DNA of 64,000 bases from Balneola sp. MJW-20. Lineage in GTDB: Bacteria; Bacteroidota; Rhodothermia; Balneolales; Balneolaceae. Below are positions 46,040 to 55,292 of the stretch, one piece after another. Where the stretch lies: positions 1-64,000 of the forward strand of contig NZ_JBFNXW010000005.1 in NCBI RefSeq assembly GCF_040811775.1, written 5' to 3'. The position numbers were made by a program, and so were the translations under genes. The notes below the pieces were generated by a model, which saw only the letters and a list, made by a program, of their open reading frames with translations, was not told the origin of the DNA and ran no database searches. Position 1 is the first letter of the stretch; every line of letters begins with the position of its first letter.

Positions 46040-47506
46040 TTAATAGGCTTTTGCAAAGAGTACTTTTTTCTCAGAATCTTTACCGCTGACCATGCATTTA
46101 CCGGCTTCGCCATCTTCCAGCGGGATCAGCCGGATCGTAGCTTTGGTATCTTCTTTGATCTTTTCTTCGGTTTCGGGGGTGCCGTCCCAGTGAGCCCAGA
46201 CAAAGCCGCCTTTATTCTCAATGATGTCTTTGAATTCATCATAGTTTTCAGCATGATGAGTGTTGTCTTCACGATGCTTTTTCGCTTTGGTGAAGAGTTC
46301 ATCCTGAATGTCGTCCAGCAGTTTGTGAACACGTTCACCCAGCCCATCCCGTGATTCGATATTCTTGTCTTTGGTATCGCGGCGCGCCAGTTCCACATTA
46401 TTGTTTTCAAGGTCACGGGGACCTACTGCAATTCTCAGCGGAATACCGGCGGCTTCATGCTCGGCAAACTTGTAACCCGGATTATAGTTGTCACGGCTGT
46501 CCACTTTGATGCGGACTCCGAGCTCTTTCAATTCATTGTAAATGCCATCTGCATAATCCAGTACTGCTTCGCGTTGCTCGTCGCTGCGATAGATCGGTAC
46601 AACGACCACCTGGGTAGGCGCCAGTTTGGGAGGCAATACCAGTCCGGCATCGTCGGAGTGAGTCATGATCAGCCCGCCAACCAATCGGGTGGAAACTCCC
46701 CAGCTGGTAGCCCATACCAGCTTGTGCTCCCCGTCCTTATCCTGGAATTTTACGTCAAATGCTTTAGCAAAATTCTGTCCCAAGAAATGGGAAGTGCCGG
46801 CCTGCAGAGCTTTACCATCCTGCATAAGGGCTTCGATACAAAGGGTTTCTTCGGCACCTGCAAAACGCTCACTGGCTGTTTTACGTCCCGTCAGTACCGG
46901 CATAGCCATGAATTCTTCGGCAAAGGTCTTATAAACTCCCAGCATACGCTCTGTTTCTTCCACAGCCTCTTCTCTTGTGGCATGAGCGGTATGCCCTTCC
47001 TGCCAAAGGAATTCCATAGTGCGGAGAAAAAGGCGGGTTCTCATTTCCCAGCGGACCACATTCGCCCACTGATTGATCAGGATCGGGAGGTCACGATACG
47101 ACTGTATCCAGTTGCGGTAGGTATCCCAGATGATGGTCTCGGAAGTCGGCCGGACGATCAGTTCTTCTTCCAGCTTCGATTCCGGATCCACTTCCACTCC
47201 TCCATCTACACTTTTAAGACGGGAATGAGTAATAACAGCACATTCTTTAGCGAAGCCTTCTACATGCTGGGCTTCTTTGGAAAGAAAAGATTTCGGGATA
47301 AAGATCGGGAAGTAGGCGTTCTCATGACCGGTGTCTTTGAACATCTGGTCGAGCGCCTGTTTCATATTTTCCCAGAGTCCCATGCCGTTCGGGCGGATCA
47401 CCATACAGCCTCTCACAGGAGAGTGTTCGGCCAGTTTGGCCTCGCGGATCACGTCGAGGTACCATTGGGAATAATCTTTATCTCGGTTGGTAATTTTTTG
47501 TGCCAT
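46040..47506 (-). CDS. proS: Prolyl-tRNA synthetase (short, archaeal/eukaryote-like type)
   Basis: 488 residues. The bacterial-type editing (INS) insertion is absent and the C-terminal extension typical of the archaeal/eukaryote-like class is present, ending LFAKAY. Class II motifs are [20 protein letters not shown] (motif 1/2 region), [20 protein letters not shown] (motif 2) and [20 protein letters not shown] (motif 3). Members of this class often lack cis-editing of Ala-tRNA-Pro. It heads a minus-strand operon with nnrED and vanZ. Confidence 0.96.
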   Translation of the reverse strand: MAQKITNRDKDYSQWYLDVIREAKLAEHSPVRGCMVIRPNGMGLWENMKQALDQMFKDTGHENAYFPIFIPKSFLSKEAQHVEGFAKECAVITHSRLKSVDGGVEVDPESKLEEELIVRPTSETIIWDTYRNWIQSYRDLPILINQWANVVRWEMRTRLFLRTMEFLWQEGHTAHATREEAVEETERMLGVYKTFAEEFMAMPVLTGRKTASERFAGAEETLCIEALMQDGKALQAGTSHFLGQNFAKAFDVKFQDKDGEHKLVWATSWGVSTRLVGGLIMTHSDDAGLVLPPKLAPTQVVVVPIYRSDEQREAVLDYADGIYNELKELGVRIKVDSRDNYNPGYKFAEHEAAGIPLRIAVGPRDLENNNVELARRDTKDKNIESRDGLGERVHKLLDDIQDELFTKAKKHREDNTHHAENYDEFKDIIENKGGFVWAHWDGTPETEEKIKEDTKATIRLIPLEDGEAGKCMVSGKDSEKKVLFAKAY

Positions 47507-47646
47507 TAAAGAATGTGCGCTTTTTGGTTCGTGGGTGAAGGCTAAAGGTAAAAAACTTATGGCTTAGAATCGGAAAGAGAGGAAGAAAAAAATTTTACCC
47601 TTAAGCGGAATAAGCCTTATATTTGCTGTCCTTTCGAAAAAGATAC

Positions 47647-47720
47647 GGCGTGGTAGCTCAGATGGTTAGAGCGCACGACTCATAATCGTGAGGTCGGCGG
47701 TTCAATTCCGCCCCACGCTA
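47647..47720 (+). tRNA. trnM: tRNA-Met, elongator type (anticodon CAT)
   Basis: Acceptor GGCGTGG/CCACGCT (first pair G-U), D-arm GCTC...GAGC, anticodon arm CACGA/TCGTG with loop CTCATAA (anticodon CAT), T-arm GGCGG/CCGCC with loop TTCAATT, discriminator A. The anticodon stem lacks the three G-C pairs of an initiator. A tRNA-Ile2 reading (lysidine-modified C) cannot be excluded by sequence inspection. It marks the left edge of the AT-richer accessory stretch. Confidence 0.93.
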
Positions 47721-47730
47721 CAGGAATAAA

Positions 47731-47764
47731 AAAAGCTCAACTTGGTAACAGGTTGAGCTTTTTT
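47731..47764 (+). terminator. Intrinsic terminator after tRNA-Met
   Basis: AAAAGCTCAACTTG pairs with CAGGTTGAGCTTTT (one G-U) around a GTAA tetraloop, with further T residues. It starts 10 bp after the tRNA. Confidence 0.93.
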
Positions 47765-47841
47765 ATTTGTAAAAAAAAGACTGTAAAATATTCTATTCAC
47801 TAAACTCAAAATTTACGAGAGGATTCCTCAGCGCCCTTTTA

Positions 47842-48435
47842 TCAATTAGCTTTAGGAATTATCATAATGTGAGCCTTATGAGTTCCGGCATCCATTAACC
47901 AAGGGTGTCCTTGTCCATTGGGTTTTAGTGGTAAACCAGTACTTTCCTGAGTTTCAAAAGGAACATATATCACATATCTGAATTGAGCTCCATCCATAAT
48001 TCCCTTTTCTGCATTGTAGCTTACATCGGTGCCAAAGTAAATATTCATAGTAGCAGGCTTGGCAGGCATTTGTAAGCTTCCTTTTTTGGCCTCTTCTTCA
48101 CGGATATCAAAAATCTCTTGTGGTGTCTTACCCTCGGCTCGTAACTCACGACCGCGTTTCATAAACAACTCCAGACTCTCATGATAACAGGATACCTGAA
48201 ATGCAGGATCTTTTTGATTATCAGCGATACAATAGAATTGATTATTACCTTCTTTGATCTTGTATAGTAATCCATCATCATTATAACCAAAAACGGTAGC
48301 ATCAGCTCGGTATTCTTCCGGAGCAGCTAATACGGCAATCTTAATTTGATCTTCGATAGATATTTGAGCAATGATTTTAGGTGCAGCAAAGATCGATAGA
48401 AGTAGTATCGAGCAAAGTATTTTCAGAGATTTCAT
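47842..48435 (-). CDS. Secreted protein of unknown function
   Basis: 197 residues with a signal peptide (MKSLKILCSILLLSIFAAPK, cut near IIAQ). The mature part has two cysteines (YCIADNQ and VSCYHESLE) that could form a disulphide. It also has GTDVSYNAEKGIMDGAQFRY and a C-terminal AGTHKAHIMI segment. It is not a family I recognise by name. It is monocistronic on the minus strand, in the AT-richer stretch after tRNA-Met. Confidence 0.75.
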   Translation of the reverse strand: MKSLKILCSILLLSIFAAPKIIAQISIEDQIKIAVLAAPEEYRADATVFGYNDDGLLYKIKEGNNQFYCIADNQKDPAFQVSCYHESLELFMKRGRELRAEGKTPQEIFDIREEEAKKGSLQMPAKPATMNIYFGTDVSYNAEKGIMDGAQFRYVIYVPFETQESTGLPLKPNGQGHPWLMDAGTHKAHIMIIPKAN

Positions 48436-48495
48436 TTTATACAGGTTGATGAAGTTGAAGCACTATTTTTTGGTAACGAATTGGAAGCATATAAG

Positions 48496-48771
48496 TTAGG
48501 CTGTACGATTACTGGTAAACTCTTGGTATCGTTTCCGATTGAAGAATTTCTCAATAGTAGGAATAGGGGTCTTAATCTCCAAATAAATGAGCATACATTC
48601 AGATTGATCGTCTTCCTGCAGCATTTTGACTGCCGTTCCTATCACATTCAACATGAACATGGACTTCCCTCCGCCTGAAACTTCATCAAGGTCCATTTTC
48701 AAAGCAATAACAGCGTTGGCACCCTTTCTTTTAGCCTTACGTTCAAGCTCTTTCATTGCAGCCACCTTCAT
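48496..48771 (-). pseudogene. N-terminally truncated YbjQ/UPF0145-like protein
   Basis: 91 residues. Residues 1-55 (AMKELERKAKRKGANAVIAL, LDEVSGGGKSMFMLNVIGTAV) match the second half of the YbjQ/UPF0145 heavy-metal-binding-like fold. The first half (the TTT..PGY and GVV.G strands) is missing, and no matching frame exists in the 124 bp upstream. The C-terminus is extended by about 35 unrelated residues. It looks like a decayed fragment, though a short start at ATG 48771 keeps it open. Confidence 0.5.
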
Positions 48772-48895
48772 TTTGTTGAATTGAATAAATAGAACGCTTA
48801 TTCCAAGAAAAAATGCTTTTCAGTAGATTGACATTATTTCTTTACGTATCAATTACTAATAGGTATATATATGAATTGAATTAATTGAGGAGAAA

Positions 48896-49543
48896 ATGAA
48901 GAAACTTGGTTTACTGTTTTTATTTCTTTTACTGGTGAATAATGCTAATGCACAAAGCAATATTGAAGCGATAAATTTTATTGAATCTTATAAATCAAAG
49001 TATCAGGCTACGGGTGCATATAAGGTGATAGTCAACCAAACCATTGTAAATGAATCTGTTGGAATAAATGAAGAAACGCAGTATTCATTAACCGTTGATG
49101 GTGATAAATACCGATTTGAAAATTCTGACACTGGCATAAAACTAATCACTAACGGTAAAGTATCCTGGAGTATTAATGATAGAGATAGAGAGATCCAGGT
49201 AAATGATTCAGTATCTGAAGGTATCCAGGCTTTGGACCCTATGTATATTTATAATGAGGTTGAAGAAAGATACGCAGGGATCTTCTTGGCAGAAGGTGAA
49301 AATCTCAGGTTAATGTTATATCCAAAAAGAAAGTACAAAGAACTAAATAACATTCGACTGATTGTTGTAGATCATAATGCTGATGATAAATCAATAAAAT
49401 ACTGGAGAATAGTATATCAAGATGGGACAACTTTTTATTTATCTGTTGATAAAATGGATCATTTCATTCAGGTAAATAATCAGTTTTTTAATGTAGATCA
49501 CTCTGATTACCCTGAATATTTCTATGAAGACTTAAGAAATTAA
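48896..49543 (+). CDS. LolA-like outer-membrane lipoprotein carrier family protein
   Basis: 215 residues with a signal peptide (cut near NANAQ, residue 20). The LolA fold is suggested by YKSKYQATGAYKVIVNQTIV, then VDGDKYRFENSDTGIKLITN, GKVSWSIND and MYPKRKYKELNNIRLIVV-like strands. LolA relatives ferry lipoproteins through the periplasm. In Bacteroidota many paralogues exist with unknown cargo. A GAGGAG ribosome-binding site precedes the ATG. It is monocistronic, next to several lipoprotein genes. Confidence 0.75.
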   Translation: MKKLGLLFLFLLLVNNANAQSNIEAINFIESYKSKYQATGAYKVIVNQTIVNESVGINEETQYSLTVDGDKYRFENSDTGIKLITNGKVSWSINDRDREIQVNDSVSEGIQALDPMYIYNEVEERYAGIFLAEGENLRLMLYPKRKYKELNNIRLIVVDHNADDKSIKYWRIVYQDGTTFYLSVDKMDHFIQVNNQFFNVDHSDYPEYFYEDLRN

Positions 49544-49847
49544 TTACCGGTCACATTCCTTCAATCCTCAACTCATGCAACCTGAATAATAGCTTGAGCT
49601 AATCAGCGCTTATTCAAATGAAAATGCATCAGAGAATTCTCTTATTAAGGCTAATTGACCAGTTCGGGTTACATGCCCTCACTAAAAGATCTCCCAGTTT
49701 TTGGACAACTTCTTTTCTTTATCCTCTTTGCTTCGCTCCATCCGGGGATCATATTACCCTGATGCATATTTATCCTCCAGGTTTTGGTTTCCGGAGTCTG
49801 ACCTTTTTTTCCTACCAGATTGGTTTTATGGTAATGTTAAGTTCGAT
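49544..49847. other. Non-coding spacer with possible interspersed-repeat fragment
   Basis: No convincing gene. Read on the minus strand, GCTCAAGCTA followed further on by GAGGATTG resembles the left part of the element at 56100-56143, so this may be a third, weaker copy. An 84-residue plus-strand frame (49618-49872) overlaps the next gene's 3' end and has no ribosome-binding site. Confidence 0.35.
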
Positions 49848-52010
49848 CTATAAAACATCAATTGGCACATAATTATGGAAATCAGGACATGCAAGATAAC
49901 TGTTAGCCGAAGCTGTTCCATCCTCATAGACATACATATATCCGGAACCAACACCGAATTTAACCACTCCCACTATCATTTTATCCAGCGTGGTGCCATC
50001 ATTACATTGAACCCAGTTAGGTGTAATTACTATATAAAAATTATAAGTGTCGGTAGTTATGTTATTTGGTTCAGAATCATACCACCATTCATACGTTCCG
50101 TCACTGTTGAATTGTACAATCTGGTTGTAATTAACCCGAAACGTATTATCCATAACGAATCGGTATGCGAAGTTGCTCAACGTCAATTTATTGATGGTAG
50201 TGGTTACAGAGCGTTCATTGACCCCGTCATATAAAGTTATCTCATAATCCTCTAAAATTACATCCTCTCTGGATTCGGGATGATTGCCAAAGGCCACCTC
50301 GCTCCAACCACCAACTGATGTCGTTACAGGTTCTCCCTTATATACTAACCTCACCATCCTTTTTGTGAAATTATAGAGATTAAGATTGTCTCCTTTCTGA
50401 ACCGTAATCTGTGGAGTTATCTGAACATAATCAGGGTGATAATCTCCAAATTGTATTACGTAACCATTATCCACGATAATGGTTACGGTTTTAGTCTCAG
50501 AGGTTCCTGCATCGTTACTGACATTATATTGAAAACTGTCCCTTCCTGAATATCCTTGAACTGCTTCATAGGTAAATATTCCTGCCTCGGGGTCCACTAA
50601 ATTCAATGGCCCATAATTAGTTTCACTTACCACTTGAAAGGTTCCGGCGTAATCCGCTTTAAGCGTGTCCTGCAATAATTCGCCAGTGACTGTAAAGGTC
50701 TCCATCCCGTAAGCCACGGGAATAGGAGGTAATAGCTCTGCGTTTACCTCCAGATTGATTCCTTCAGTACTGTTTAAGTTAAATGTGAATGTACGGGACT
50801 GAACCGGGTCTACTCCCTCTATATATTCAAATTTCAGACTTAGCTGTTCGCCGGCCTGACCGGTCTGCCCGCTGATCTCCGAATCACTGAGGCCTTCGAT
50901 CGTGAATGTATTTGGGTTATTAACTTTTACCACCTCGTCCTGATTTATAGCATCAAACCATTCCTGAGGTATAAACTCCATGAGGTTATCCAGTATGTCA
51001 CGAAATACTGTTATTTTAGCCACCAATTCGGAAGGTGCGAAGTAGGTCGATTGAACAAAAACAGAATCCGCTTCAGCGTGTACAAAGGAGCGGTCAACCT
51101 GTTTTTGTTTAGAGGCCCTACTCAACTCATCCAGAATATCCGTATTCGTATTTTCAGAACAATTCAAAGTGAAGTCTTGATAATTATTCCTCAGATAGTT
51201 GACTGAAGTTATTAGTGCACCGGCAGCTGTAAGTACTGCTGCTCCACCCCAAGGGCCAATATTAATAAGAGTTCCTGAATTGACAATCGCAAACCCTGCA
51301 GCTATACCGACAACAGAAACAGTGTATATCACTGCTTTTTTTGTGTCACATGGAGTCCAGTCGGATCCATTTACATAGGCTACATTTACCTGCTCTGTTG
51401 AGCTCCAGGATGTAGTGTACTCAAGAAACCGGGCCAATGAGGCAATGTCTTGCTCGCTAAGCTCGCTTATATGGGCTCTTTGCTCGACAATAGAGTCCCG
51501 GGTTGCAATAATCTGCTGTTTAAAAGATTCATCGGAGATACTCTGAATCAATACATTCAGCTCATTTTCCAGCTGATCCATTTGCTGGGTTGAATAGGCC
51601 AGCGGATCATCAATGGGCTCATATGGATTCACTTCAAAGTCTAAAGCCTGAGACTGATCTTTGATCTCAAACTCCAGCGTATGAGACTGGCTTGTGATCT
51701 CCGGAACCACCATGACCAGAGTCTTTTTCTCAGAATCTTCCAGGTTTTTATATAGCGTTAAAGAGCTTCCATCAGATAGTGTTGCCTCATACTCATCTTT
51801 TTCAAGGGTTGAGCCGTCTACAGAGATTGTGACGATTTGCCCGGGATCAAAAAAGGTCTCTGGATCATCGAATGTACTGGTAATTGCGGGTGGCACCGGA
51901 GGATCCGTAGCGGGATCATCACTCCCCGTAATGCCCCCACCTTTTTTCTTGCATCCGGTAAGAATTAAAATTATTGATAGTAATATGTACGCCCATGAAC
52001 ACTTAAACAT
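49848..52010 (-). CDS. Large lipoprotein with internal hydrophobic hairpin and Ig-like/cadherin-like domain
   Basis: 720 residues from the ATG at 52010, which gives a clean lipobox (ILTGC, Cys20); the longer frame adds 49 unlikely residues. The order is a Gly/Pro linker, a beta-rich domain (about 45-140), a helical region (about 145-215) and a striking Gly/Ala hydrophobic stretch (about 228-275, VSVVGIAAGFAIVNSGTLIN...VLTAAGALITSV). A Big/cadherin-like repeat follows (about 465-540, with LVDPEAGIFTYEAVQGYSGR), then beta-rich C-terminal domains. The function is unknown; a surface lipoprotein is most likely. Confidence 0.8.
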   Translation of the reverse strand: MFKCSWAYILLSIILILTGCKKKGGGITGSDDPATDPPVPPAITSTFDDPETFFDPGQIVTISVDGSTLEKDEYEATLSDGSSLTLYKNLEDSEKKTLVMVVPEITSQSHTLEFEIKDQSQALDFEVNPYEPIDDPLAYSTQQMDQLENELNVLIQSISDESFKQQIIATRDSIVEQRAHISELSEQDIASLARFLEYTTSWSSTEQVNVAYVNGSDWTPCDTKKAVIYTVSVVGIAAGFAIVNSGTLINIGPWGGAAVLTAAGALITSVNYLRNNYQDFTLNCSENTNTDILDELSRASKQKQVDRSFVHAEADSVFVQSTYFAPSELVAKITVFRDILDNLMEFIPQEWFDAINQDEVVKVNNPNTFTIEGLSDSEISGQTGQAGEQLSLKFEYIEGVDPVQSRTFTFNLNSTEGINLEVNAELLPPIPVAYGMETFTVTGELLQDTLKADYAGTFQVVSETNYGPLNLVDPEAGIFTYEAVQGYSGRDSFQYNVSNDAGTSETKTVTIIVDNGYVIQFGDYHPDYVQITPQITVQKGDNLNLYNFTKRMVRLVYKGEPVTTSVGGWSEVAFGNHPESREDVILEDYEITLYDGVNERSVTTTINKLTLSNFAYRFVMDNTFRVNYNQIVQFNSDGTYEWWYDSEPNNITTDTYNFYIVITPNWVQCNDGTTLDKMIVGVVKFGVGSGYMYVYEDGTASANSYLACPDFHNYVPIDVL

Positions 52011-52278
52011 ATCTGAACTGACTGTTGATATTTTGTAATGACTAATGAATAATATATATAAAACTCTTTTCTCACTCCTGTAAATACAGCTATTTAAATA
52101 AATTATAATATTAATACTGTACTTGAGGCTGCTCACAAGCCGACAAAAATCAGTCAATAAATAGTCCCTGAGCCACCTAAATGGTTGCTATAAAAAAGTT
52201 GAAGGGCTTTTTCTCCAATTCTTACCTGCTCATGCAAGCTGGTTTCTTAAATGAGTTATTTTCCCTTTATTCATTGCT

Positions 52279-52959
52279 ATGAAATCAACAAAGTCTAAGC
52301 TTTTCGGGGTCTTTTCAGTCATTGTTATTCTATTCGTCCAGGGTTGTACGGTGATCAATCTCGGGGTTGGAACGGCACTTGCTCCTCCTGAAAGGGACAA
52401 GCAGCGATCTGAGTTTAAATTGAGGAAGCCAAAAGCGAATGGTTTTACCAATACCGTTACCACCAAAGACAGTACTCTCAATACTGCGGTTTTAACTGAC
52501 TTTCTAATTGGCACAAAGGAAGGGGAATTGTTTCCTCTCCGGTCAGCCCCACTTTTAGTTTCGGGACAAGACACAATTCAAACTTTTCTAAGTGCGGCGG
52601 GATATTCCGACAACACTTCCTATTTCCGTACCAACAGCGGCAGCAGAATCACTCTTTCTGAAATACAATCGTTGCAGTTTGATACTACCCCATTTATCAA
52701 AGACAGCCTGCTTAGTATTGGGGATGCGGTCAAAGATACTACGCTCAACAGAGGTGAGATCGATGAAATTTATCTTGGTTTTGGTACTACGTTTGGAGGA
52801 ATGCAGCCGGGATATGCCCCGGTAATACCAATCAGGGAAGTGGTAAGCATTCATTATAAAGAGCCGGTTATGAATACCGGAACCATGTACCTGGTTGGAG
52901 TTGGACTGGTCACAGACCTTATCATCGGGTCCGCTCTGCTCATCAGGGCCATATTTTAG
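52279..52959 (+). CDS. Lipoprotein of unknown function
   Basis: 226 residues. The lipobox LFVQGC gives Cys23. The body is beta-rich with strands such as GSRITLSEIQSLQFDT and YAPVIPIREVVSIHYKEP, and a C-terminal hydrophobic helix (MYLVGVGLVTDLIIGSALLI). The ..IPI..VVSI.. pattern resembles the one in the small lipoprotein at 58090-58521, hinting at a shared small beta fold. It is followed by two small genes on the same strand. Confidence 0.75.
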   Translation: MKSTKSKLFGVFSVIVILFVQGCTVINLGVGTALAPPERDKQRSEFKLRKPKANGFTNTVTTKDSTLNTAVLTDFLIGTKEGELFPLRSAPLLVSGQDTIQTFLSAAGYSDNTSYFRTNSGSRITLSEIQSLQFDTTPFIKDSLLSIGDAVKDTTLNRGEIDEIYLGFGTTFGGMQPGYAPVIPIREVVSIHYKEPVMNTGTMYLVGVGLVTDLIIGSALLIRAIF

Positions 52960-53022
52960 TATATGAGGTTGCCAGCAGATCTCTTTGCAATAAATATTAT
53001 CAAAACACCATAATCCATTTAT

Positions 53023-53517
53023 ATGATGGCAGAAAATCATACCGATAACTCAGGCCAGCAGGGTAATAGTAAAAAGGCCTCATCTTCAGGGTGTGGCTGT
53101 CTGGGCTTCATACTGGTTTTGGTCGCGGTAATACTATATCTCTCCATTGGCAAAAGTGATTTCTATTTAATGCCAGGCGAAGCAAATCAATCAATAGAGG
53201 CCCTGCAGAAAACCTTTGATGAGATCGATCAGGTACTCCCTGATTCCTTAGTGATCACAGAGGAATTAGACCCTTATCAGCATTATCAATCGGCTGAATC
53301 GTTTGGAAATATTTTTTATGCGGTGAATCCAGTGCTGGATGCCGCGCTCAAAGCAGATACGACCAAAAAATATAAGTTTCAGTATGTGGCACGTGTCGAT
53401 CATGTGGATGCCGGCGAATTTGTGATCAAGACCTTTCTGGTCGATAGTATCTGGTCCTATCAGCCGTTCAAGGTAGAAAGCAGCAATCCCTTTATGGGCG
53501 AAACAGACGACCAATAG
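53023..53517 (+). CDS. Small single-pass membrane protein, unknown
   Basis: 164 residues. The cytoplasmic N-terminus is Ser/Lys/Gly-rich with a CGC motif (SSGCGC), then one membrane helix (about residues 26-46, LGFILVLVAVILYLSIG) and a soluble periplasmic domain rich in Asp/Tyr (KYKFQYVARVDHVDAGEFVI). No known family. It lies 63 bp after the lipoprotein gene and 7 bp before the next small gene, probably one operon. Confidence 0.7.
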   Translation: MMAENHTDNSGQQGNSKKASSSGCGCLGFILVLVAVILYLSIGKSDFYLMPGEANQSIEALQKTFDEIDQVLPDSLVITEELDPYQHYQSAESFGNIFYAVNPVLDAALKADTTKKYKFQYVARVDHVDAGEFVIKTFLVDSIWSYQPFKVESSNPFMGETDDQ

Positions 53518-53524
53518 ATTTGCT

Positions 53525-53824
53525 ATGACTACAGATCTACAACAGCTGGTCCGTGATTATGTGCATGCCCGGAATGACTATATGCACAATGTACTTCTTG
53601 AAAAACTGGTAGAGATTACGAAAGAACAAAATTTTCGTCAGATACTTCAGCTCATGCAGAGCTATGAAATTACAGATGAGTTGGATATAAGCCTCTACCT
53701 GTCAGAGATCACCATTAATGATTACAAGGGGCTAAAGAATTTAACACAATCATTTCTTGATTCTTTTGAAGATCCCGATGCCATCGAAGATTTGGAAATG
53801 GCTATCAAAAACCTCTCTAAGTGA
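53525..53824 (+). CDS. Small helical protein of unknown function
   Basis: 99 residues, strongly helical and acidic (LQQLVRDYVHARNDYMHNVL, later FLDSFEDPDAIEDLEMAIKN). It has no signal peptide or cysteines. It follows the single-pass membrane protein gene by 7 bp and is probably its cytosolic partner. I do not recognise a family. Confidence 0.65.
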   Translation: MTTDLQQLVRDYVHARNDYMHNVLLEKLVEITKEQNFRQILQLMQSYEITDELDISLYLSEITINDYKGLKNLTQSFLDSFEDPDAIEDLEMAIKNLSK

Positions 53825-53887
53825 TCATAAAAGTGCATTAAATCGGAACTATTGAATTTTGGCTATCTACTTTTATTATCTCTCACC

Positions 53888-53990
53888 TTAAACTGAATAG
53901 CCGGCCTATTAATGCAGAAATTAGATAGAACTTCTTTGTAAGGAATTGGGCTTAGTCGGCTCTTACTTAAAAGGACCGAATAGAAATCTT
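53888..53990. repeat. Intergenic repeat copy A (left of the hxlR block)
   Basis: TTAAACTGAATAGCC (53888-53902) matches the inverted sequence at 56173-56187 in 14 of 15 positions. The 22-bp segment at 53942-53963 (GGAATTGGGCTTA...) matches 56122-56143 in 17 of 22. Further GAATAG motifs are scattered in both. The two copies bracket the hxlR, metallo-hydrolase and alpha/beta hydrolase genes. Confidence 0.5.
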
Positions 53991-54053
53991 GTAGCCTACT
54001 TGCCTTAATGTGCAGTTATTTTAGCATGATGTCTTCTGCTCCTTTGCAGCCAA

Positions 54054-54362
54054 TTAGGACGAACCAAAGTCATCTAATGCTGCGAGTATAGGGCCCAGTG
54101 TTTTTCCTTTCTTTGACAAATCATAATAGACTTCAGGTGGGAATCCATTTACTTCACGCCTGACTATTAAATCCTGTTCCTCCATTTGCCTGAGTTGTTC
54201 GGTAAGTACTTTTTTTGACACCTTTGGTATTGAACGCCAAAGTTCATTAAAACGAAATTCTCCCTCATGAAAAAGATAATGCAGGATTAGTGGCTTCCAC
54301 TTACCTGATACCATATCAAGCGCCTTCCTTAATCCACAGTTCTCAAACTCTTTGTAATTCAT
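54054..54362 (-). CDS. HxlR family transcriptional regulator
   Basis: 102 residues, a winged-helix HxlR protein. The characteristic N-terminal Cys is in NCGLRKALDMVSGKWKPLIL; the core has FRFNELWRSIPKVSKKVLTE and LRQMEEQDLIVRREV. Several HxlR proteins sense electrophiles or oxidants through that Cys. It is divergent from the metallo-hydrolase gene with an 89-bp shared region containing a TTAC-N6-GTAA dyad, so it probably controls that gene and itself. Confidence 0.92.
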   Translation of the reverse strand: MNYKEFENCGLRKALDMVSGKWKPLILHYLFHEGEFRFNELWRSIPKVSKKVLTEQLRQMEEQDLIVRREVNGFPPEVYYDLSKKGKTLGPILAALDDFGSS

Positions 54363-54379
54363 CTTTTCAAAAAACCAGA

Positions 54380-54393
54380 TTACCTGAAAGTAA
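54380..54393. promoter_or_regulatory. Candidate HxlR operator (TTAC-N6-GTAA)
   Basis: A dyad TTAC-CTGAAA-GTAA lies in the divergent hxlR / metallo-hydrolase promoter region, followed by further GTAA and GGTAA half-sites to 54405. HxlR proteins in related bacteria bind inverted GTAA/TTAC-type sites. The assignment is by position and symmetry. Confidence 0.4.
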
Positions 54394-54451
54394 CCGTCTT
54401 GGTAAGTCTTTATTTATGCTTTAGGTTCATGCCAAAAAAAAGTAAAAACCT

Positions 54452-55219
54452 ATGAAATTACAACTTTGGCGCAACGCAACTTTACAACTCAAAATCCACA
54501 ATAGTACGTTTCTTATCGACCCAATGCTCGGAGGTAAAGGCACGTTAGGAAAGTTTCCCTGGACCAGTGATCAGAGAGAAAATCCACTTGTTGAACTGCC
54601 CTTTTCGAATGACCAACTGAGAAATAAATTAAAAAGCATAGATGCAGTTTTTGTATCTCACTTGCACCCAGACCACTGGGATGAAGCAGCCATAAACCTT
54701 ATCGATAAGTCTACACTGATAATTTGTCCAAGTGCAGTATCAGAGGCAATAGCTTCGTATGGCTTCAAAAACATCCATGTACTAAATGAGCAACTAATCT
54801 TTGATGAAATCACACTGGACATTACAAATGGGCAACATGGAACAGGAGAGATCAGACAAAAAATGGGAGAGGTCAGTGGCTTAGTTTTACAGCATGGAGG
54901 AATCTCTGTATATATTGCGGGTGACACGGTATGGTGCGAAGATGTTAGGAAAGTAATTGATACATACTCACCTAAGCATATAGTTGTAGCTGGCGGGGCG
55001 GCAACCTTTGCAATTGGCGATCCAGTTACGATGACTGCTCAACAGATCCAAGAGCTTGCAGGCTACGCGCCTGATTCCATGATATGGATCACCCACCTGG
55101 AATCAATAAGCCCCTGTTCAGAAGACCGGACATTTCTTACCGACTTCTTACATTCTCACGGCCTTCAGGATCAGTGCAGAATTTTGAATGATGGAGAAGA
55201 AGTTGAGCTACTCGGCTAA
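54452..55219 (+). CDS. Metallo-beta-lactamase fold hydrolase (UlaG/YtkL-like)
   Basis: 255 residues, no signal peptide. The metal-binding motif is SHLHPDHWD (around 70-78), with a further His in NGQHGTG, the bridging Asp in YIAGDTVWC and a terminal His in WITHLES. The N-terminal LRNATLQLKIHNSTFLIDPM matches the L-ascorbate lactonase / YtkL-like group. The substrate is unknown. It is divergent from hxlR and followed 73 bp later by an alpha/beta hydrolase, the usual kind of small HxlR-controlled block. Confidence 0.88.
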   Translation: MKLQLWRNATLQLKIHNSTFLIDPMLGGKGTLGKFPWTSDQRENPLVELPFSNDQLRNKLKSIDAVFVSHLHPDHWDEAAINLIDKSTLIICPSAVSEAIASYGFKNIHVLNEQLIFDEITLDITNGQHGTGEIRQKMGEVSGLVLQHGGISVYIAGDTVWCEDVRKVIDTYSPKHIVVAGGAATFAIGDPVTMTAQQIQELAGYAPDSMIWITHLESISPCSEDRTFLTDFLHSHGLQDQCRILNDGEEVELLG

Positions 55220-55292
55220 ATCTTAGTAACAGTTCAAAACACTCTTAATTCTATGGTTCAATAATTCATTAAATGCTCAAAATGAAAGCCTC

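Noticed and set aside
46457..47509. 350-codon plus-strand frame antisense to proS
   Set aside because: It is a long shadow frame caused by codon bias; ProRS motifs on the other strand are unambiguous.
47647..47720. tRNA-Met as an attachment site with a duplicated 3' end
   Set aside because: No second copy of the tRNA 3' end was found at the far side of the accessory stretch, and no integrase gene is present.
49618..49872. 84-codon plus-strand frame
   Set aside because: No ribosome-binding site, unusual composition, and overlap with the 3' end of the opposite-strand lipoprotein gene.
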